Notes: generated by a model from the letters alone, not told the origin. 38,127 nucleotides of DNA from Pseudomonadota bacterium (GCA_023458315.1 JAEXAH010000131.1:1-38127), one strand, 5' to 3'; shown: positions 24,411 through 32,870, counted from the stretch's first letter. Translations and numbers: made by a program.

Positions 24411-25967
24411 CTACTTCCGGATTTGATAAAGCTGGAAGTTCTCGCCCTCGGTCCGCAATTGCAGCACATCGGGGTCGGGACTGTCGTCGCCGCGCCGTGT
24501 GTACAGCACCATCACGTAATCATAGCGGCCGGGCCAGCGGTCCCAGTAACGCGGCTTGCCCGGCACCGGGCCGTCGGCGGCGGCCAGCATCTGGCTGATG
24601 GTCGGCGGGTCGCCGTCCTCGGCATCCACCAGCGAGCGTTTGGCGGGGGCGATGTCCAGGATCTGCTTGCCCGGCACGCTGAACAGGGTGGACACCAGGG
24701 CGTCGCGCTCGATCACCGCGACGCAGGCGGCGTGGCTGATGGCTTGGTTGCCGGTTTCGGTGCCCGACGGCAGATCGGCGGTGGCCACCAGCACCGAGGC
24801 GCCGGGCGGCAGCAGGCGGCTGGCGGCGCGGAATTCGTCGTAACGCAGCCCCAATTGCCCCCAATGGGCCTGGACGTCGGCGACGCGGAACAGGGTGGCG
24901 CCGATCAGCAGGGCGTAAAAGGCCGGTCCCAGGGCGCGGCCGCTGGCCGGACGCAGAAAGCCGATCAGCAGGAACAGGATGGCGATGGGCATGCGCTGGT
25001 CGGCCAGCCACGACCCGAACAGCACGCGCGGCATGGCCAGGAACACCGCCGCGCTGAGCACGAACAGCACCCACCCGGCGGCATGCAGCCGCAGCAATCG
25101 GCGGCGGGTCAGCCACAGCGCGGCGGCGATCAGGGCGGCGGCGAAGCCCAGGTCGGCGACGTCGCCGTACAATTGCACGATGGCGGTGATGCCCTCCATC
25201 TTGCCCTGGGGCAGCCACAGCACCTCGGACGACAGGCCCAGCGTCGGGCTGGCCAGCATCAGCAGCGGCACCGGCACGAAGGGCAGCAGCAACAGCGCGG
25301 CATCGCGCGCCATGGCGCCCGGGCGTAGCGGCCGCGTCCGGCTCCAGCGCCACAATTCCAGACTGCCGACCGCCAGCCCGAACAGGCCGACATCGAACAG
25401 GTGGCAAAAGAACAGGGCGGTGACGATGGCGGTGGCCAGCGGCAGGCGCAGCCACGGCGAGCGGTCGCGCAGCGCGATCCAGCCCGCCAGCCCCCACAGC
25501 GCGATGCCCAGGCCCAGCAGATAGTTCATCAGCCCGAACAGCAGCATGCCGTTGTACAGGAACAGCACCGCCACCATGGGCAGGGGCGAGAAGCGGCCGA
25601 ACAGCGCCCGGTGCACCATCATCGGCCCGGTGGCCAGCAGGCACAGGGTCAGCGCCGCGAACAACTGCCCGGCGGGATAGATGCCGACCAGCCGCACCAG
25701 CGGCGGCAGTACCGCATCCATGATCAGGTTGGGAATGACCGCCCAGTTGACCCGGTACAATTCCGCCAGCAGCGGGTCGGAATCGCGCCACGCCAGCACA
25801 TGCATGCGCGCCAGATGATTGACGAAATCGGCCAGCGGCGGCACCGGCCCGGCCAGGACCGGCAGCAGGGCGACCGCCAGCAGGGCGGGAAACACCATCA
25901 GCCGCAGTTTGCGGCTGGACAGCGCCTGTAGCGACAGGCGCCAGAACTCGGATGCGGTGGTCAACAT
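24411..25967 (-). CDS. Polytopic membrane protein, GT-C glycosyltransferase-like (function unknown)
   Basis: A 518-residue protein with roughly ten hydrophobic membrane segments and a soluble C-terminal region of about 140 residues (from about VADVQAHWGQLG). An acidic/histidine motif, PPLADFVNHLARMHVLAW, follows the first membrane segment, where GT-C glycosyltransferases keep their catalytic aspartate. Transfer of a sugar from a lipid carrier is therefore a reasonable but unproven guess. The start is placed at ATG 25967 because the next upstream in-frame ATG (26015) lies inside the terminator of the preceding gene. The ribosome site is poor, so the start is uncertain. It is convergent with the giant gene. 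Confidence 0.7.
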   Translation of the reverse strand: MLTTASEFWRLSLQALSSRKLRLMVFPALLAVALLPVLAGPVPPLADFVNHLARMHVLAWRDSDPLLAELYRVNWAVIPNLIMDAVLPPLVRLVGIYPAGQLFAALTLCLLATGPMMVHRALFGRFSPLPMVAVLFLYNGMLLFGLMNYLLGLGIALWGLAGWIALRDRSPWLRLPLATAIVTALFFCHLFDVGLFGLAVGSLELWRWSRTRPLRPGAMARDAALLLLPFVPVPLLMLASPTLGLSSEVLWLPQGKMEGITAIVQLYGDVADLGFAAALIAAALWLTRRRLLRLHAAGWVLFVLSAAVFLAMPRVLFGSWLADQRMPIAILFLLIGFLRPASGRALGPAFYALLIGATLFRVADVQAHWGQLGLRYDEFRAASRLLPPGASVLVATADLPSGTETGNQAISHAACVAVIERDALVSTLFSVPGKQILDIAPAKRSLVDAEDGDPPTISQMLAAADGPVPGKPRYWDRWPGRYDYVMVLYTRRGDDSPDPDVLQLRTEGENFQLYQIRK

Positions 25968-25996
25968 GGGCGGGGGAACACCATGGTACGGGCATA

Positions 25997-26028
25997 CGAA
26001 AAGGGGCGGCCCCATACGGTCCGCCCTT
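25997..26028 (-). terminator. Terminator of the amidotransferase-MOSC unit
   Basis: On the minus strand AAGGGCGG (26028-26021) pairs with CCGCCCCTT (26009-26001), with one bulged base, and runs into TTTT (26000-25997 region). It lies 45 bases after the MOSC stop and shows that the downstream membrane-protein gene needs its own promoter or read-through. Confidence 0.7.
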
Positions 26029-26072
26029 CACGTTGGTCTGGAATGCACGTTACTCCCCGGCACGCCTTCGGG

Positions 26073-26780
26073 TCAATCTTCCTGCCCTCTGGCAAAGGCC
26101 GGGGTGTCCAGGCGCGGCGCCCAATCCTCGACCGCGCCGCTGTCCAGTCGTCGGGCGGCATTGCGGCGCCAGTTCTCGCTGAGGCCGGGCATGGTGGCGA
26201 TGGCCGCCAACCGCCTTGCATCCAGCGGCGTGCGGTACCACGCCGACAGCAGCCGCGCCAGATTCCAGGCGCCGGGCGGCCGTTGCACCAGCACGAAGGC
26301 ATCGCCCGGGGCGATGGCCCCTTCCTCCAACACGCGATAATACCAGCCGGTCCAGCCGCTATCCTGGACCCAGCGGGCGAAGCCGGGATGGGAAAAGCGC
26401 AGGTTCAGCTTCCAGCACGGCTGGCGCGGCTGGCTGACCTGCACCACGGCTTTACCCAGGCGATAGATGTCGCCCACGCACACCTCGGCCTCGGTCATGC
26501 CCAGGGTCGAGACGTTCTCGCCGAACGCCCCCGGTCGGGGCAAGGCGGCGGCGGGCGGGTGCCAGCGCCGCCACGGCTCGTAATGATCCTGGGGATAGTG
26601 GTGCAGCGCCTTTTCCGTGCCGCCATGCACCCGGGTGTCGCCGCATTGGTCGCCCTCCAGGCCGTCGCGGCCCAGGAAAAGCGGTCCCGGTCGCGGGCTC
26701 TTGGCGATGGCCGAGCGGGCCGGACCCAGCGCGGCGACAGTGCCGGTCAGCACCGCCAGGACGGGAATTGCGCCGCTCAT
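26073..26780 (-). CDS. MOSC-domain protein (YiiM-like)
   Basis: A 235-residue protein with a MOSC fold, related to the C-terminal domain of molybdenum cofactor sulfurases. It is close to the YiiM group, which handles N-hydroxylated substrates with a molybdenum cofactor. Visible family features are GLEGDQCGDTRVHGGTEKALHHYP, FGENVSTLGM, VGDIYRLG, and the conserved cysteine in QPRQPCWKL (Cys122), expected to ligate molybdenum. A C-terminal helical extension ending NWRRNAARRLD matches the 3-alpha domain. The ATG overlaps the amidotransferase stop by four bases (ATGA), so the two proteins are translationally coupled. Substrate unknown. Confidence 0.88.
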   Translation of the reverse strand: MSGAIPVLAVLTGTVAALGPARSAIAKSPRPGPLFLGRDGLEGDQCGDTRVHGGTEKALHHYPQDHYEPWRRWHPPAAALPRPGAFGENVSTLGMTEAEVCVGDIYRLGKAVVQVSQPRQPCWKLNLRFSHPGFARWVQDSGWTGWYYRVLEEGAIAPGDAFVLVQRPPGAWNLARLLSAWYRTPLDARRLAAIATMPGLSENWRRNAARRLDSGAVEDWAPRLDTPAFARGQED

Positions 26781-27481
26781 GGCCGCAGGCCCGCCAGCCA
26801 TTCCCGCAGCATCAGCGCGCCCTGCCGTGCCAGCACCGGGCCGTGCACCAGGGCGTCGCGGCGCAGCAGGGCGGGATCGATGCCCGCGGCGTGCAACTCG
26901 CCCGCATGGCCGATCAGCCATTGCTCCAGGCGCTGGAAATCGGCCTCGGGGTGGAATTGCAGGCCCAAGGCGTGGCGGCCCAGGGCGAAAGCCTGATGGG
27001 GATAACGGCCGCTGGCCGCCAGCAGCACCGCACCGTCGGGCAGGTCGAAGGTGTCGCCGTGCCAGTGCAGCGGCATGCCGCGCGACGGCGACAGATGGCG
27101 CAGCGGCGATTGCTCGCCCTCGGCGGTCAGGGTGATGGGGGCGAAGCCGATCTCCTTGCCCATGGCGCCGGGATGGACGCGGGCGCCCAGGGCGGCGGCC
27201 ATGATCTGCGCCCCCAGGCACAGGCCCAGGGTCGGGCGCCGTTGCCGCAGGCGGCGCCCCACCAGATCGATCTCGTCCGCCAGCCAGGGGTAGCGGTCGC
27301 GTTCATAGACGCCGACCGGCCCGCCCAGCACGATGGTCAGGTCGGCCTCGGCGGCGGGGGACAAATCGTCCTGGCCGCAATCCAGCAGGGTGACGCGATG
27401 TCCGTCCCCGGCCAGCACCGGGCCGAAGGTTCCCAGATCCTCGAACGCCAGATGGCGCAGCACGACAATGTTCAGGGGCAT
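26777..27481 (-). CDS. Class I glutamine amidotransferase-like protein
   Basis: A 234-residue protein resembling the glutaminase domain of GMP synthase, as a stand-alone enzyme of the YfeJ-like group. The catalytic triad is visible: Cys88 in LGLCLGAQ, and His177 and Glu179 in LQFHPE. VLGGPVGVYE and LHWHGDTFDLP are also typical. The start at ATG 27481 follows a GGAGCAAG ribosome site; a longer frame upstream has no similarity. No synthetase domain is attached, so the ammonia acceptor is unknown. It is coupled to the MOSC gene and lies 95 bases downstream of a MocR-type regulator gene whose likely operator occupies the gap. Confidence 0.88.
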   Translation of the reverse strand: MPLNIVVLRHLAFEDLGTFGPVLAGDGHRVTLLDCGQDDLSPAAEADLTIVLGGPVGVYERDRYPWLADEIDLVGRRLRQRRPTLGLCLGAQIMAAALGARVHPGAMGKEIGFAPITLTAEGEQSPLRHLSPSRGMPLHWHGDTFDLPDGAVLLAASGRYPHQAFALGRHALGLQFHPEADFQRLEQWLIGHAGELHAAGIDPALLRRDALVHGPVLARQGALMLREWLAGLRP

Positions 27482-27526
27482 GGACGCTTGCTCCGCGATG
27501 GGGGATGGGCGGAGGCTATCCCTGCG

Positions 27527-27571
27527 CTGGACCGTTGACGTGATCCAGTTTGCAAAGACTGGATGGTCCAG
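27527..27571. promoter_or_regulatory. Candidate MocR-type operator upstream of the amidotransferase gene
   Basis: Four CTGGA half-sites arranged as nested inverted pairs: CTGGACC (27527-27533) with GGTCCAG (27565-27571), and ATCCAGT (27543-27549) with ACTGGAT (27558-27564), all arms exact. TauR, a MocR-family regulator, recognises CTGGAC-containing repeats (recalled), so the neighbouring MocR protein is the natural candidate binder. Confidence 0.5.
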
Positions 27572-27576
27572 GTCGA

Positions 27577-28998
27577 TTACCCTTCCAGGGCGCGGCGCAG
27601 GCGGTCGATGCCGGTGGCGATCTCGTCGCAATCCAGGTTGCCGAAGCCCAGGCGGAACGCCTCGACCGGGACGCCGTCATCGGCGAAATGGCCGCCGGGC
27701 AACAGGCCGACCCCGGCGGCGGCGGCGCGGGCGGCGATCTCGGCGGCGTGCAGCGGGCCGATCACCCGCGCCCAGAACGCCAGCCCGCCCTCGGGCGGGG
27801 CAAAGGTCAGATGGCCGCCCAGATGGCGGCGCAGCAGCCGGTCCAGCAGGGCGCGGCGTTCGGCGTAGACCTTGAGCGCGCGGCAGACGTGGCGGCGGAT
27901 TTCACCGCCGCTCAGCAATTCCGCCACCGCCATTTCGGTGACGGTGTCGCCCTGGCGGTCGATCAGGGTGATGTCGGCGGCGCAGCGGTCGACCAGGTCG
28001 GGCGCCGCCGCCAGATAGCCGACCCGCAAGCCGGGCGCCAGCACCTTGGACAACGACCCCACATAGACCACGCGGCCGCCGCGATCCAGGCTGGCCAGCG
28101 GCATGACCGGGGTGCCGGTGTAGTGGAATTCATGGTCGTAATCGTCCTCGATGATGGCGAAGCCATGGCGCTCGGCCAGTCGCAACAGGTTCAGGCGGCG
28201 CTCGGCCGTCATCATCACCGTGGTCGGATAATGGTGGTGGGGCGTGACGTAGACCGCCCGCACCCCGTGGCTTCGGCACAGGGCCGCCAACTGGTCGGTG
28301 CACAGGCCGTCGCAATCGGTGTCCACGCTCAGCACCTGGGCGCCGCACGACCGGAACACCGCGCGGGCCGGGGGATAGCTCAGCCGTTCCGTCACCACCA
28401 CGTCGCCCGGTCGCAGCAGCAGGCGGGCGGCCAGGAAGATGCCCATCTGGCTGCCGCGCACCACGCACAGCGAATCCTCGTCCACCGCCAGCCCGCGTTC
28501 CATGGCCAGCATGGCGGCCAGGGCGCGGCGCAACGGCGGCGTGCCGCGCGGGTCGGCATAGCCCAGGCGGTTGCCGCGCATGCCCAGCAGGGCGTGGCGG
28601 AAGGCGCGCGACAAATCGCCAAAGCGGATCAGCCGGGAATCGGGCACGCCGTCCTTGAAGTCGATGCTGTCGCGGGCGGGCGGCGGCGGCTCGGCGGGAC
28701 GGGGCGGCGGGCGCGCGTCGGCGGCGGGCGGCAGCGGCGGCAGGGTGGGGGAAACGAAGGTGCCGCGCTTGCCCTGGGCCACCAGCCAGCCCTGGGCCAC
28801 CAGTTCGTCATAGGCCAGCACCACCGTCTTGCGGTTGACCCCCAGCGTCGCCGCCAGTTCGCGGCTGCCGGGCAGGGCGGTGCCCGGCCGCAGGCGGCCA
28901 CGATGGATTTCCCGGGTGATGGCGTGGACGATCTGCGCCTGCACCGAAAGCGGCGCCGCGCGGTCAAGGGCGATCTTCAGATCCCACGGGCGCAGCAT
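27577..28998 (-). CDS. MocR/PdxR-family transcriptional regulator (GntR helix-turn-helix plus aminotransferase domain)
   Basis: A 473-residue regulator. Residues about 12-83 are a GntR winged helix (SVQAQIVHAITREIHRGRLRPG, LPGSRELAATLGVNRKTVVLAY). A Pro-rich linker (86-109) follows, then a fold-type I aminotransferase domain with the PLP lysine Lys318 in YVGSLSKVLAPGLRVGY and IIEDDYDHEF binding the cofactor ring. MocR proteins use PLP or a PLP adduct as ligand and control vitamin B6, GABA, taurine or related pathways; which one here cannot be read. The start is ATG 28998; upstream sequence in frame is tRNA. It probably controls the downstream amidotransferase-MOSC pair. Confidence 0.9.
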   Translation of the reverse strand: MLRPWDLKIALDRAAPLSVQAQIVHAITREIHRGRLRPGTALPGSRELAATLGVNRKTVVLAYDELVAQGWLVAQGKRGTFVSPTLPPLPPAADARPPPRPAEPPPPARDSIDFKDGVPDSRLIRFGDLSRAFRHALLGMRGNRLGYADPRGTPPLRRALAAMLAMERGLAVDEDSLCVVRGSQMGIFLAARLLLRPGDVVVTERLSYPPARAVFRSCGAQVLSVDTDCDGLCTDQLAALCRSHGVRAVYVTPHHHYPTTVMMTAERRLNLLRLAERHGFAIIEDDYDHEFHYTGTPVMPLASLDRGGRVVYVGSLSKVLAPGLRVGYLAAAPDLVDRCAADITLIDRQGDTVTEMAVAELLSGGEIRRHVCRALKVYAERRALLDRLLRRHLGGHLTFAPPEGGLAFWARVIGPLHAAEIAARAAAAGVGLLPGGHFADDGVPVEAFRLGFGNLDCDEIATGIDRLRRALEG

Positions 28999-29015
28999 GC
29001 GGCCCCCAGACAGCG

Positions 29016-29043
29016 AAAAACCCCGGTGTCGCCACCGGGGTTT
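29016..29043 (-). terminator. Terminator of tRNA-Ala
   Basis: AAACCCCGGTG (minus strand from 29043) pairs with its exact complement around a GCGA loop, followed by TTTTT on the minus strand. It lies 10 bases beyond the tRNA 3' end, before the MocR gene. Confidence 0.85.
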
Positions 29044-29053
29044 CGAAACGCGT

Positions 29054-29129
29054 TGGTGGAGCCGAGGGGAATCGAACCCCTGACCTCCGCAGTGCGATTG
29101 CGGCGCTCTCCCATCTGAGCTACGGCCCC
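29054..29129 (-). tRNA. tRNA-Ala (anticodon CGC)
   Basis: A complete 76-base cloverleaf with encoded CCA. Acceptor GGGGCCG/CGGCTCC includes the G3-U70 pair, the identity element for alanyl-tRNA synthetase. The D arm is GCTC/GAGC. The anticodon stem CCGCA/TGCGG closes loop ATCGCAC, giving anticodon CGC (29096-29094), which reads GCG codons. The T arm is AGGGG-TTCGATT-CCCCT. Confidence 0.97.
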
Positions 29130-29271
29130 ACGCGAGGCGCAGAAAATAGGCAGAGGGATACCCCCCTGTCAAGCATGGTTTCGTGGCCGCCGCATCGGCG
29201 TCCCCTCTTGCGCAGGCGGCGCGGCGTGGGTAGGGTTGGCCCGCGCGCAACAATCCTGGGATTCCTGACCG

Positions 29272-29577
29272 ATGAGCGTCATCCTCGTGCCCCTGTTCAC
29301 GGTCGTTCTGATCGCGCTCAAGATTTACTGGTACGTGGTTCTGGCCACGGTGATCTTCAGTTGGCTGCAAGCCTTTGGCGTGATCAACACCTACAACCAC
29401 ACCGTCCGCACCATCGGCGACGTGCTGGCGCGGCTGACCGAGCCCGCGCTGCGGCCGATCCGGCGCATCCTGCCCGATTTCGGCCCGGTGGATTTGTCGC
29501 CCATCGCGCTGTGGCTGATCATCCTGTTCGTGCAGATGGTGGTCGAGAACCTGCTGAGCGTGGCGGTCACTCTGTGA
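29272..29577 (+). CDS. YggT-family membrane protein
   Basis: A 101-residue inner-membrane protein with hydrophobic segments at about 5-32 and 75-99, separated by a basic loop with the family motif RLTEPALRPIRRILPDFGPVD. YggT proteins are implicated in osmotic tolerance and in membrane or division-site organisation; the exact function is unknown. Its TGA overlaps the GTG of the DUF167 gene (GTGA), and folD overlaps next, so it heads a coupled three-gene unit. The preceding 29130-29271 is a short intergenic region in which I see no RNA gene. Confidence 0.92.
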   Translation: MSVILVPLFTVVLIALKIYWYVVLATVIFSWLQAFGVINTYNHTVRTIGDVLARLTEPALRPIRRILPDFGPVDLSPIALWLIILFVQMVVENLLSVAVTL

Positions 29578-29900
29578 GCGCCTTCGCCGCCGCCGCCCCG
29601 GTGGCTGGTGGCGTGCGCGTGCAGATCCGGCTGACGCCCAAGGCGTCGCGCGACCGCATCGACGGTCTGGCGCCCGAGGCCGACGGCGGAACGGTGTTGA
29701 AGGCGTCGGTGACGGCAGTGCCCGAGGACGGCAAGGCCAATGCCGCGCTGATCAAGTTGTTGAGCAAGGAATGGCGGTTGCCCAAATCGACGATGGAGAT
29801 CGTCCAGGGCGCCACCGACCGCCGCAAGGTTCTTTTCATCACCGGCGAGCCGGGGGACATCCTGGCCGGCCTCGAGCAATGGATGGCGAAGCGAACATGA
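29574..29900 (+). CDS. DUF167 (YggU/UPF0235) protein
   Basis: A 108-residue cytoplasmic protein of unknown function, almost always found beside yggT. Family features: VRVQIRLTPKASRDRIDGL, LKASVTAVPEDGKANAALIKLLSKEWRLPKSTMEIVQGATDRRK split over the core fold, and a C-terminal helix. The start is the GTG overlapping the yggT stop. The stop overlaps the folD ATG by four bases (ATGA). Confidence 0.9.
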   Translation: MSAFAAAAPVAGGVRVQIRLTPKASRDRIDGLAPEADGGTVLKASVTAVPEDGKANAALIKLLSKEWRLPKSTMEIVQGATDRRKVLFITGEPGDILAGLEQWMAKRT

Positions 29901-30799
29901 CCCAGGCAAAGCTGATCGACGGCAACGCTTTCTCGGCCACGCTGCGTGACGAGATCACCGCGCGCGTTCACGAATTGCGCGACCACCACCATGTGGTGCC
30001 CGGTCTGGCGGTGGTGCTGGTGGGCGAGGACCCGGCCAGCCAGGTCTATGTGCGCAACAAGCACAAGCGCACCGTGGAATCCGGCATGAATTCGTTCGAG
30101 CACAAGCTGCCCGCCGATACCTCGGAAAAGGATCTGCTGACCCTGATCGAAGGGCTGAACGACGATCCGGCGGTGCATGGCATCCTGGTGCAATTGCCGC
30201 TGCCCAAGCACATCAACGCCGAAAAGGTGATCGAGGCCATCCGCCCCGACAAGGATGTGGACGGCTTCCACCCGTGGAACGTCGGCATGCTGGCCTCGGG
30301 CGGCATCGGCCTGATCCCGTGCACGCCGCTGGGCTCCATGATGCTGTTGCGGGATACCCTGGGCAAGCTGGCGGGCCTCAAGGCGGTGGTGATCGGGCGA
30401 TCGAACATCGTCGGCAAGCCCATGGCCCATCTGCTGATCCGCGAAAGCTGCACCGTCACCGTGGCCCATTCCCGCACCAAGGATTTGCCCGCCGAAGTGC
30501 GCGCCGCCGACATCGTGGTCGCCGCCGTCGGCCAGCCGGAAATGGTGCGCGGCGACTGGATCAAGCCGGGCGCCACCGTCATCGACGTCGGCATCAACCG
30601 CGTGCCGGGCGCCGAGCCGGGCAAGACCAAGCTGGTGGGCGACGTCAATTTCGCCGAGGCGGTGCAGGTGGCGGGCGCCATCACCCCGGTTCCCGGCGGC
30701 GTCGGCCCCATGACCATCGCCTGCCTGCTGCGCAACACCCTGACCGCCTGTGCCCGTCTGCACAAGCTGGACATCCCCGAAGCCCATCCGTGGGCTTGA
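29897..30799 (+). CDS. folD: Bifunctional methylenetetrahydrofolate dehydrogenase/cyclohydrolase
   Basis: Interconverts 5,10-methylene-, methenyl- and 10-formyl-tetrahydrofolate with NADP, feeding purine and formyl-Met synthesis. The 300-residue protein has the catalytic Tyr51 and Lys55 in QVYVRNKHK, the substrate loop ILVQLPLPKHI, DKDVDGFHPWNVG, IPCTPLG, the NADP-binding VIGRSNIVGKPMAHLL, and the C-terminal TPVPGGVGPMTIACLL. It is translationally coupled to the DUF167 gene. Its substrate is the same methylene-folate used by MetF at the left of the window, though the two loci are far apart. Confidence 0.97.
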   Translation: MTQAKLIDGNAFSATLRDEITARVHELRDHHHVVPGLAVVLVGEDPASQVYVRNKHKRTVESGMNSFEHKLPADTSEKDLLTLIEGLNDDPAVHGILVQLPLPKHINAEKVIEAIRPDKDVDGFHPWNVGMLASGGIGLIPCTPLGSMMLLRDTLGKLAGLKAVVIGRSNIVGKPMAHLLIRESCTVTVAHSRTKDLPAEVRAADIVVAAVGQPEMVRGDWIKPGATVIDVGINRVPGAEPGKTKLVGDVNFAEAVQVAGAITPVPGGVGPMTIACLLRNTLTACARLHKLDIPEAHPWA

Positions 30800-30803
30800 G
30801 GAT

Positions 30804-31469
30804 ATGTCCGGCGGCATCGGCCATCTGGTGCTGGCGGTGGTGGTGTTCCTGGCCAGCCACAGCCTGACCAACCGGCCCGGCTTTCGCCGCCGGGCCGAGG
30901 CCGGGCTGGGTGGCCCGCGCGGCTTCACCATCGCCTATTCCATCGTCTCGCTGCTGCTGCTGGCGTGGATGATCGTCGCCTTCCGCGCCGCGCCCATGGT
31001 GGCGCTGTGGGGCCAGGAAAGCTGGATGCGCTGGGTGCCGCCGCTGGTCATGCCGGTGGTGTGTCTGCTGGCGGTGGTCGGCCTGACCACCGCCAATCCC
31101 TTTTCCATCGGCCCCGGCGGGCGCGGCTATGACCCGTCCCATCCCGGCATCCTGCGCCTGACCCGCCACCCCATCCTGTGGGCCGCCGGTCTGTGGGCCG
31201 CCGCCCATATGCTGCCCAACGGCGACGTGGCGGGCCTGATCCTGTTCGCACCGCTGCTGCTGCTGGCCCTCGCCGGTCCCGCCATGCTGGAACGCAAGCG
31301 CCGCCGCGTGCTGGGCGATGCCGAATGGACCCGCCTGACCACCTATACCCGCAACCCGCTGCTGGCCCTGCGCGAGATGGGCTGGAAGCGCCTGCTGGGC
31401 GGCGTGCTGCTTTACATCGCCCTGCTGCACCTGCACGAACCAGTCATCGGGGCGAGCCCCTGGCCGTGA
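30804..31469 (+). CDS. NnrU-family membrane protein
   Basis: A 221-residue polytopic inner-membrane protein with about five hydrophobic segments. LTRHPILWAAGLWAAAHMLPNGD is the NnrU signature, within the wider family of isoprenylcysteine-methyltransferase-like membrane proteins. NnrU was named from nitric/nitrous oxide gene clusters, but most relatives, including this one beside folD, are in other settings and have no known reaction. ATG at 30804 lies four bases after folD. Its TGA overlaps a GTG (31466) that begins a now truncated gene. Confidence 0.87.
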   Translation: MSGGIGHLVLAVVVFLASHSLTNRPGFRRRAEAGLGGPRGFTIAYSIVSLLLLAWMIVAFRAAPMVALWGQESWMRWVPPLVMPVVCLLAVVGLTTANPFSIGPGGRGYDPSHPGILRLTRHPILWAAGLWAAAHMLPNGDVAGLILFAPLLLLALAGPAMLERKRRRVLGDAEWTRLTTYTRNPLLALREMGWKRLLGGVLLYIALLHLHEPVIGASPWP

Positions 31470-31570
31470 GCGAAACCGAGGCCGCGCTGGCCCGCTTGTC
31501 TTTTTCGCCGTACTCTGCAAAGAAATCCCGGCATACCCGGGGCAGATCAGGAGAAGTGTGGTGCTGCTGA
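31466..31570 (+). pseudogene. Truncated start of a gene coupled to nnrU
   Basis: A GTG overlapping the nnrU stop (GTGA) opens a frame reading VSETEAALARL in GC-rich codons. After about base 31500 the composition drops and the frame continues meaninglessly to a stop at 31570. The coupling and host-like codons suggest the first dozen codons of a former operon member cut off by the rloA-rloB insertion. It could also be a chance frame. The original function cannot be read from so few residues. Confidence 0.4.
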
Positions 31571-32868
31571 GGTTCGAGGCCACCAATTACCGGTCTTTCC
31601 GCGATCGCTGCGAATTATCGCTGATCGCGGACGAAGGGGATCGTTTCCCCGCGCGAACCTTGTTGCGCCACGACGAGAAGGGCCGCAAATCGCCCTTTCT
31701 AGCGGTGCCTGCTGTTGCTCTGTACGGGCCGAACGCCGGCGGCAAGACCAATGTCTTGAAGGCGCTGGGTTACGTGCATGAAGCGGTTGTGCTGTCCCAC
31801 ACCTCGTGGGCGCCGGAAAGTGGGACACGTTGCGTACCGTTCAAGTTCGCGACGGAAGCGCGACCGTCTTCCTTCTCCATCGATTTCGTTGTCGAGGGTG
31901 TGCGCCACGCCTATTCATTCGTTACCGATGGCGATGTTTTTCTGGAAGAGAGATTGTCGTTTTTTCCGGTGGGGCGGGAACGCCTATTGTTTTCGCGGAC
32001 GTCCTCGACCGATGGGGATGGCAAAGCCGTGACCAACGTGAAGGCTGGCGAAGCGCTGTCCGTGGATGCCCGTGGCTTGCGAAGTATGGAAAGGCGGACG
32101 CGCGGGAACAGCTTGTTCTTATCCGCAGCGGCACAGGATGACCAGCCGGAATGTCTGGCGGTTCAGAAATGGTTCCGCATGAGACTGGCGATTATCTCCG
32201 ACGGCGACATGATAGCCCATATGGGAACAGCTACGACCGCGAGGTTTATTCAGACGGAACCGGAGAAGACCGCCAAGATCATCGATCTCATGCGTCGCGC
32301 TGAGCCTAGGTTGCGAAGTATTGAGGTTCGTGAACGGGAGGTCGGGAAACTGGACATGCTTTCCTCTGTGATCGCGGACGGCCGCAGGGAGGAGATGGTC
32401 AGAGTGTTTGGCCTGAACCAAGAGGTTCTGTTTGGATTTAGTGATGAGGCCGGTGAGGAGATAAGCTTGCCGTTGTTCGAGCAATCACGCGGTACACAGC
32501 ACTTATTCGGCTTGGCCAGTACGCTGCTGGTGGTGCTCGAAAACGGCCTATCTCTCGTCGTCGATGAACTCGAAGCCAGCATCCATCCCCATCTCGCCCA
32601 TTTCGTTGTAGATCTGTTCAAGAATGCGGATACCAATCCCAACGGTGCTCAACTTATCTTCTCCACTCACGACACCAACCTGCTTGATCCGACCTTGCTG
32701 CATCGTGATCAGGTGTGGTTCGTGGAAAAGGACGATGCCGGGGCCTCGCATCTGTATCCGCTGACGGATTTCGATCCGGTCGAGGGCGAGAACATCGAGC
32801 GCGGCTATTTGCGTGGGCGCTTTGGTGCCATTCCCGCCCTGGGCCTGCCCGAAAGCTGGTTATCCTGA
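31558..32868 (+). CDS. RloA-type AAA ATPase (AAA_15/21 family), first gene of a putative defence pair
   Basis: A 436-residue ABC/SMC-type ATPase. It opens VLLRFEATNYRSFRDRCELS, the standard start of such proteins. Walker A is GPNAGGKT (57-64), Walker B is LVVDELEASIHPHL (D336, E337), and the switch histidine is His371 in FSTHD. ATPases of this type act as the sensor/motor half of two-gene systems such as lactococcal AbiL and the wider RloA-RloB pairs; an anti-phage role here is inference. The start is GTG 31558 after an AGGAGA site. GC content is visibly lower than in neighbours and rare codons (TTA, CTA) appear, indicating recent transfer. The partner gene follows after two bases. Confidence 0.88.
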   Translation: MVLLRFEATNYRSFRDRCELSLIADEGDRFPARTLLRHDEKGRKSPFLAVPAVALYGPNAGGKTNVLKALGYVHEAVVLSHTSWAPESGTRCVPFKFATEARPSSFSIDFVVEGVRHAYSFVTDGDVFLEERLSFFPVGRERLLFSRTSSTDGDGKAVTNVKAGEALSVDARGLRSMERRTRGNSLFLSAAAQDDQPECLAVQKWFRMRLAIISDGDMIAHMGTATTARFIQTEPEKTAKIIDLMRRAEPRLRSIEVREREVGKLDMLSSVIADGRREEMVRVFGLNQEVLFGFSDEAGEEISLPLFEQSRGTQHLFGLASTLLVVLENGLSLVVDELEASIHPHLAHFVVDLFKNADTNPNGAQLIFSTHDTNLLDPTLLHRDQVWFVEKDDAGASHLYPLTDFDPVEGENIERGYLRGRFGAIPALGLPESWLS

Positions 32869-32870
32869 CC

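Noticed and set aside
9398..24469. Antisense open frame of 5023 codons across the HlyD and giant genes
   Set aside because: It is codon-aligned with the real genes, its translation is low-complexity Gly/His/Arg/Gln-rich sequence with no family similarity, and it follows from the absence of TTA, CTA and TCA codons in the sense genes.
25968..26015. Longer start (ATG 26015) for the GT-C-like membrane protein
   Set aside because: This ATG lies within the stem-loop that terminates the upstream MOSC unit, and the extra 16 residues are Pro-rich and unlike a membrane-protein start.
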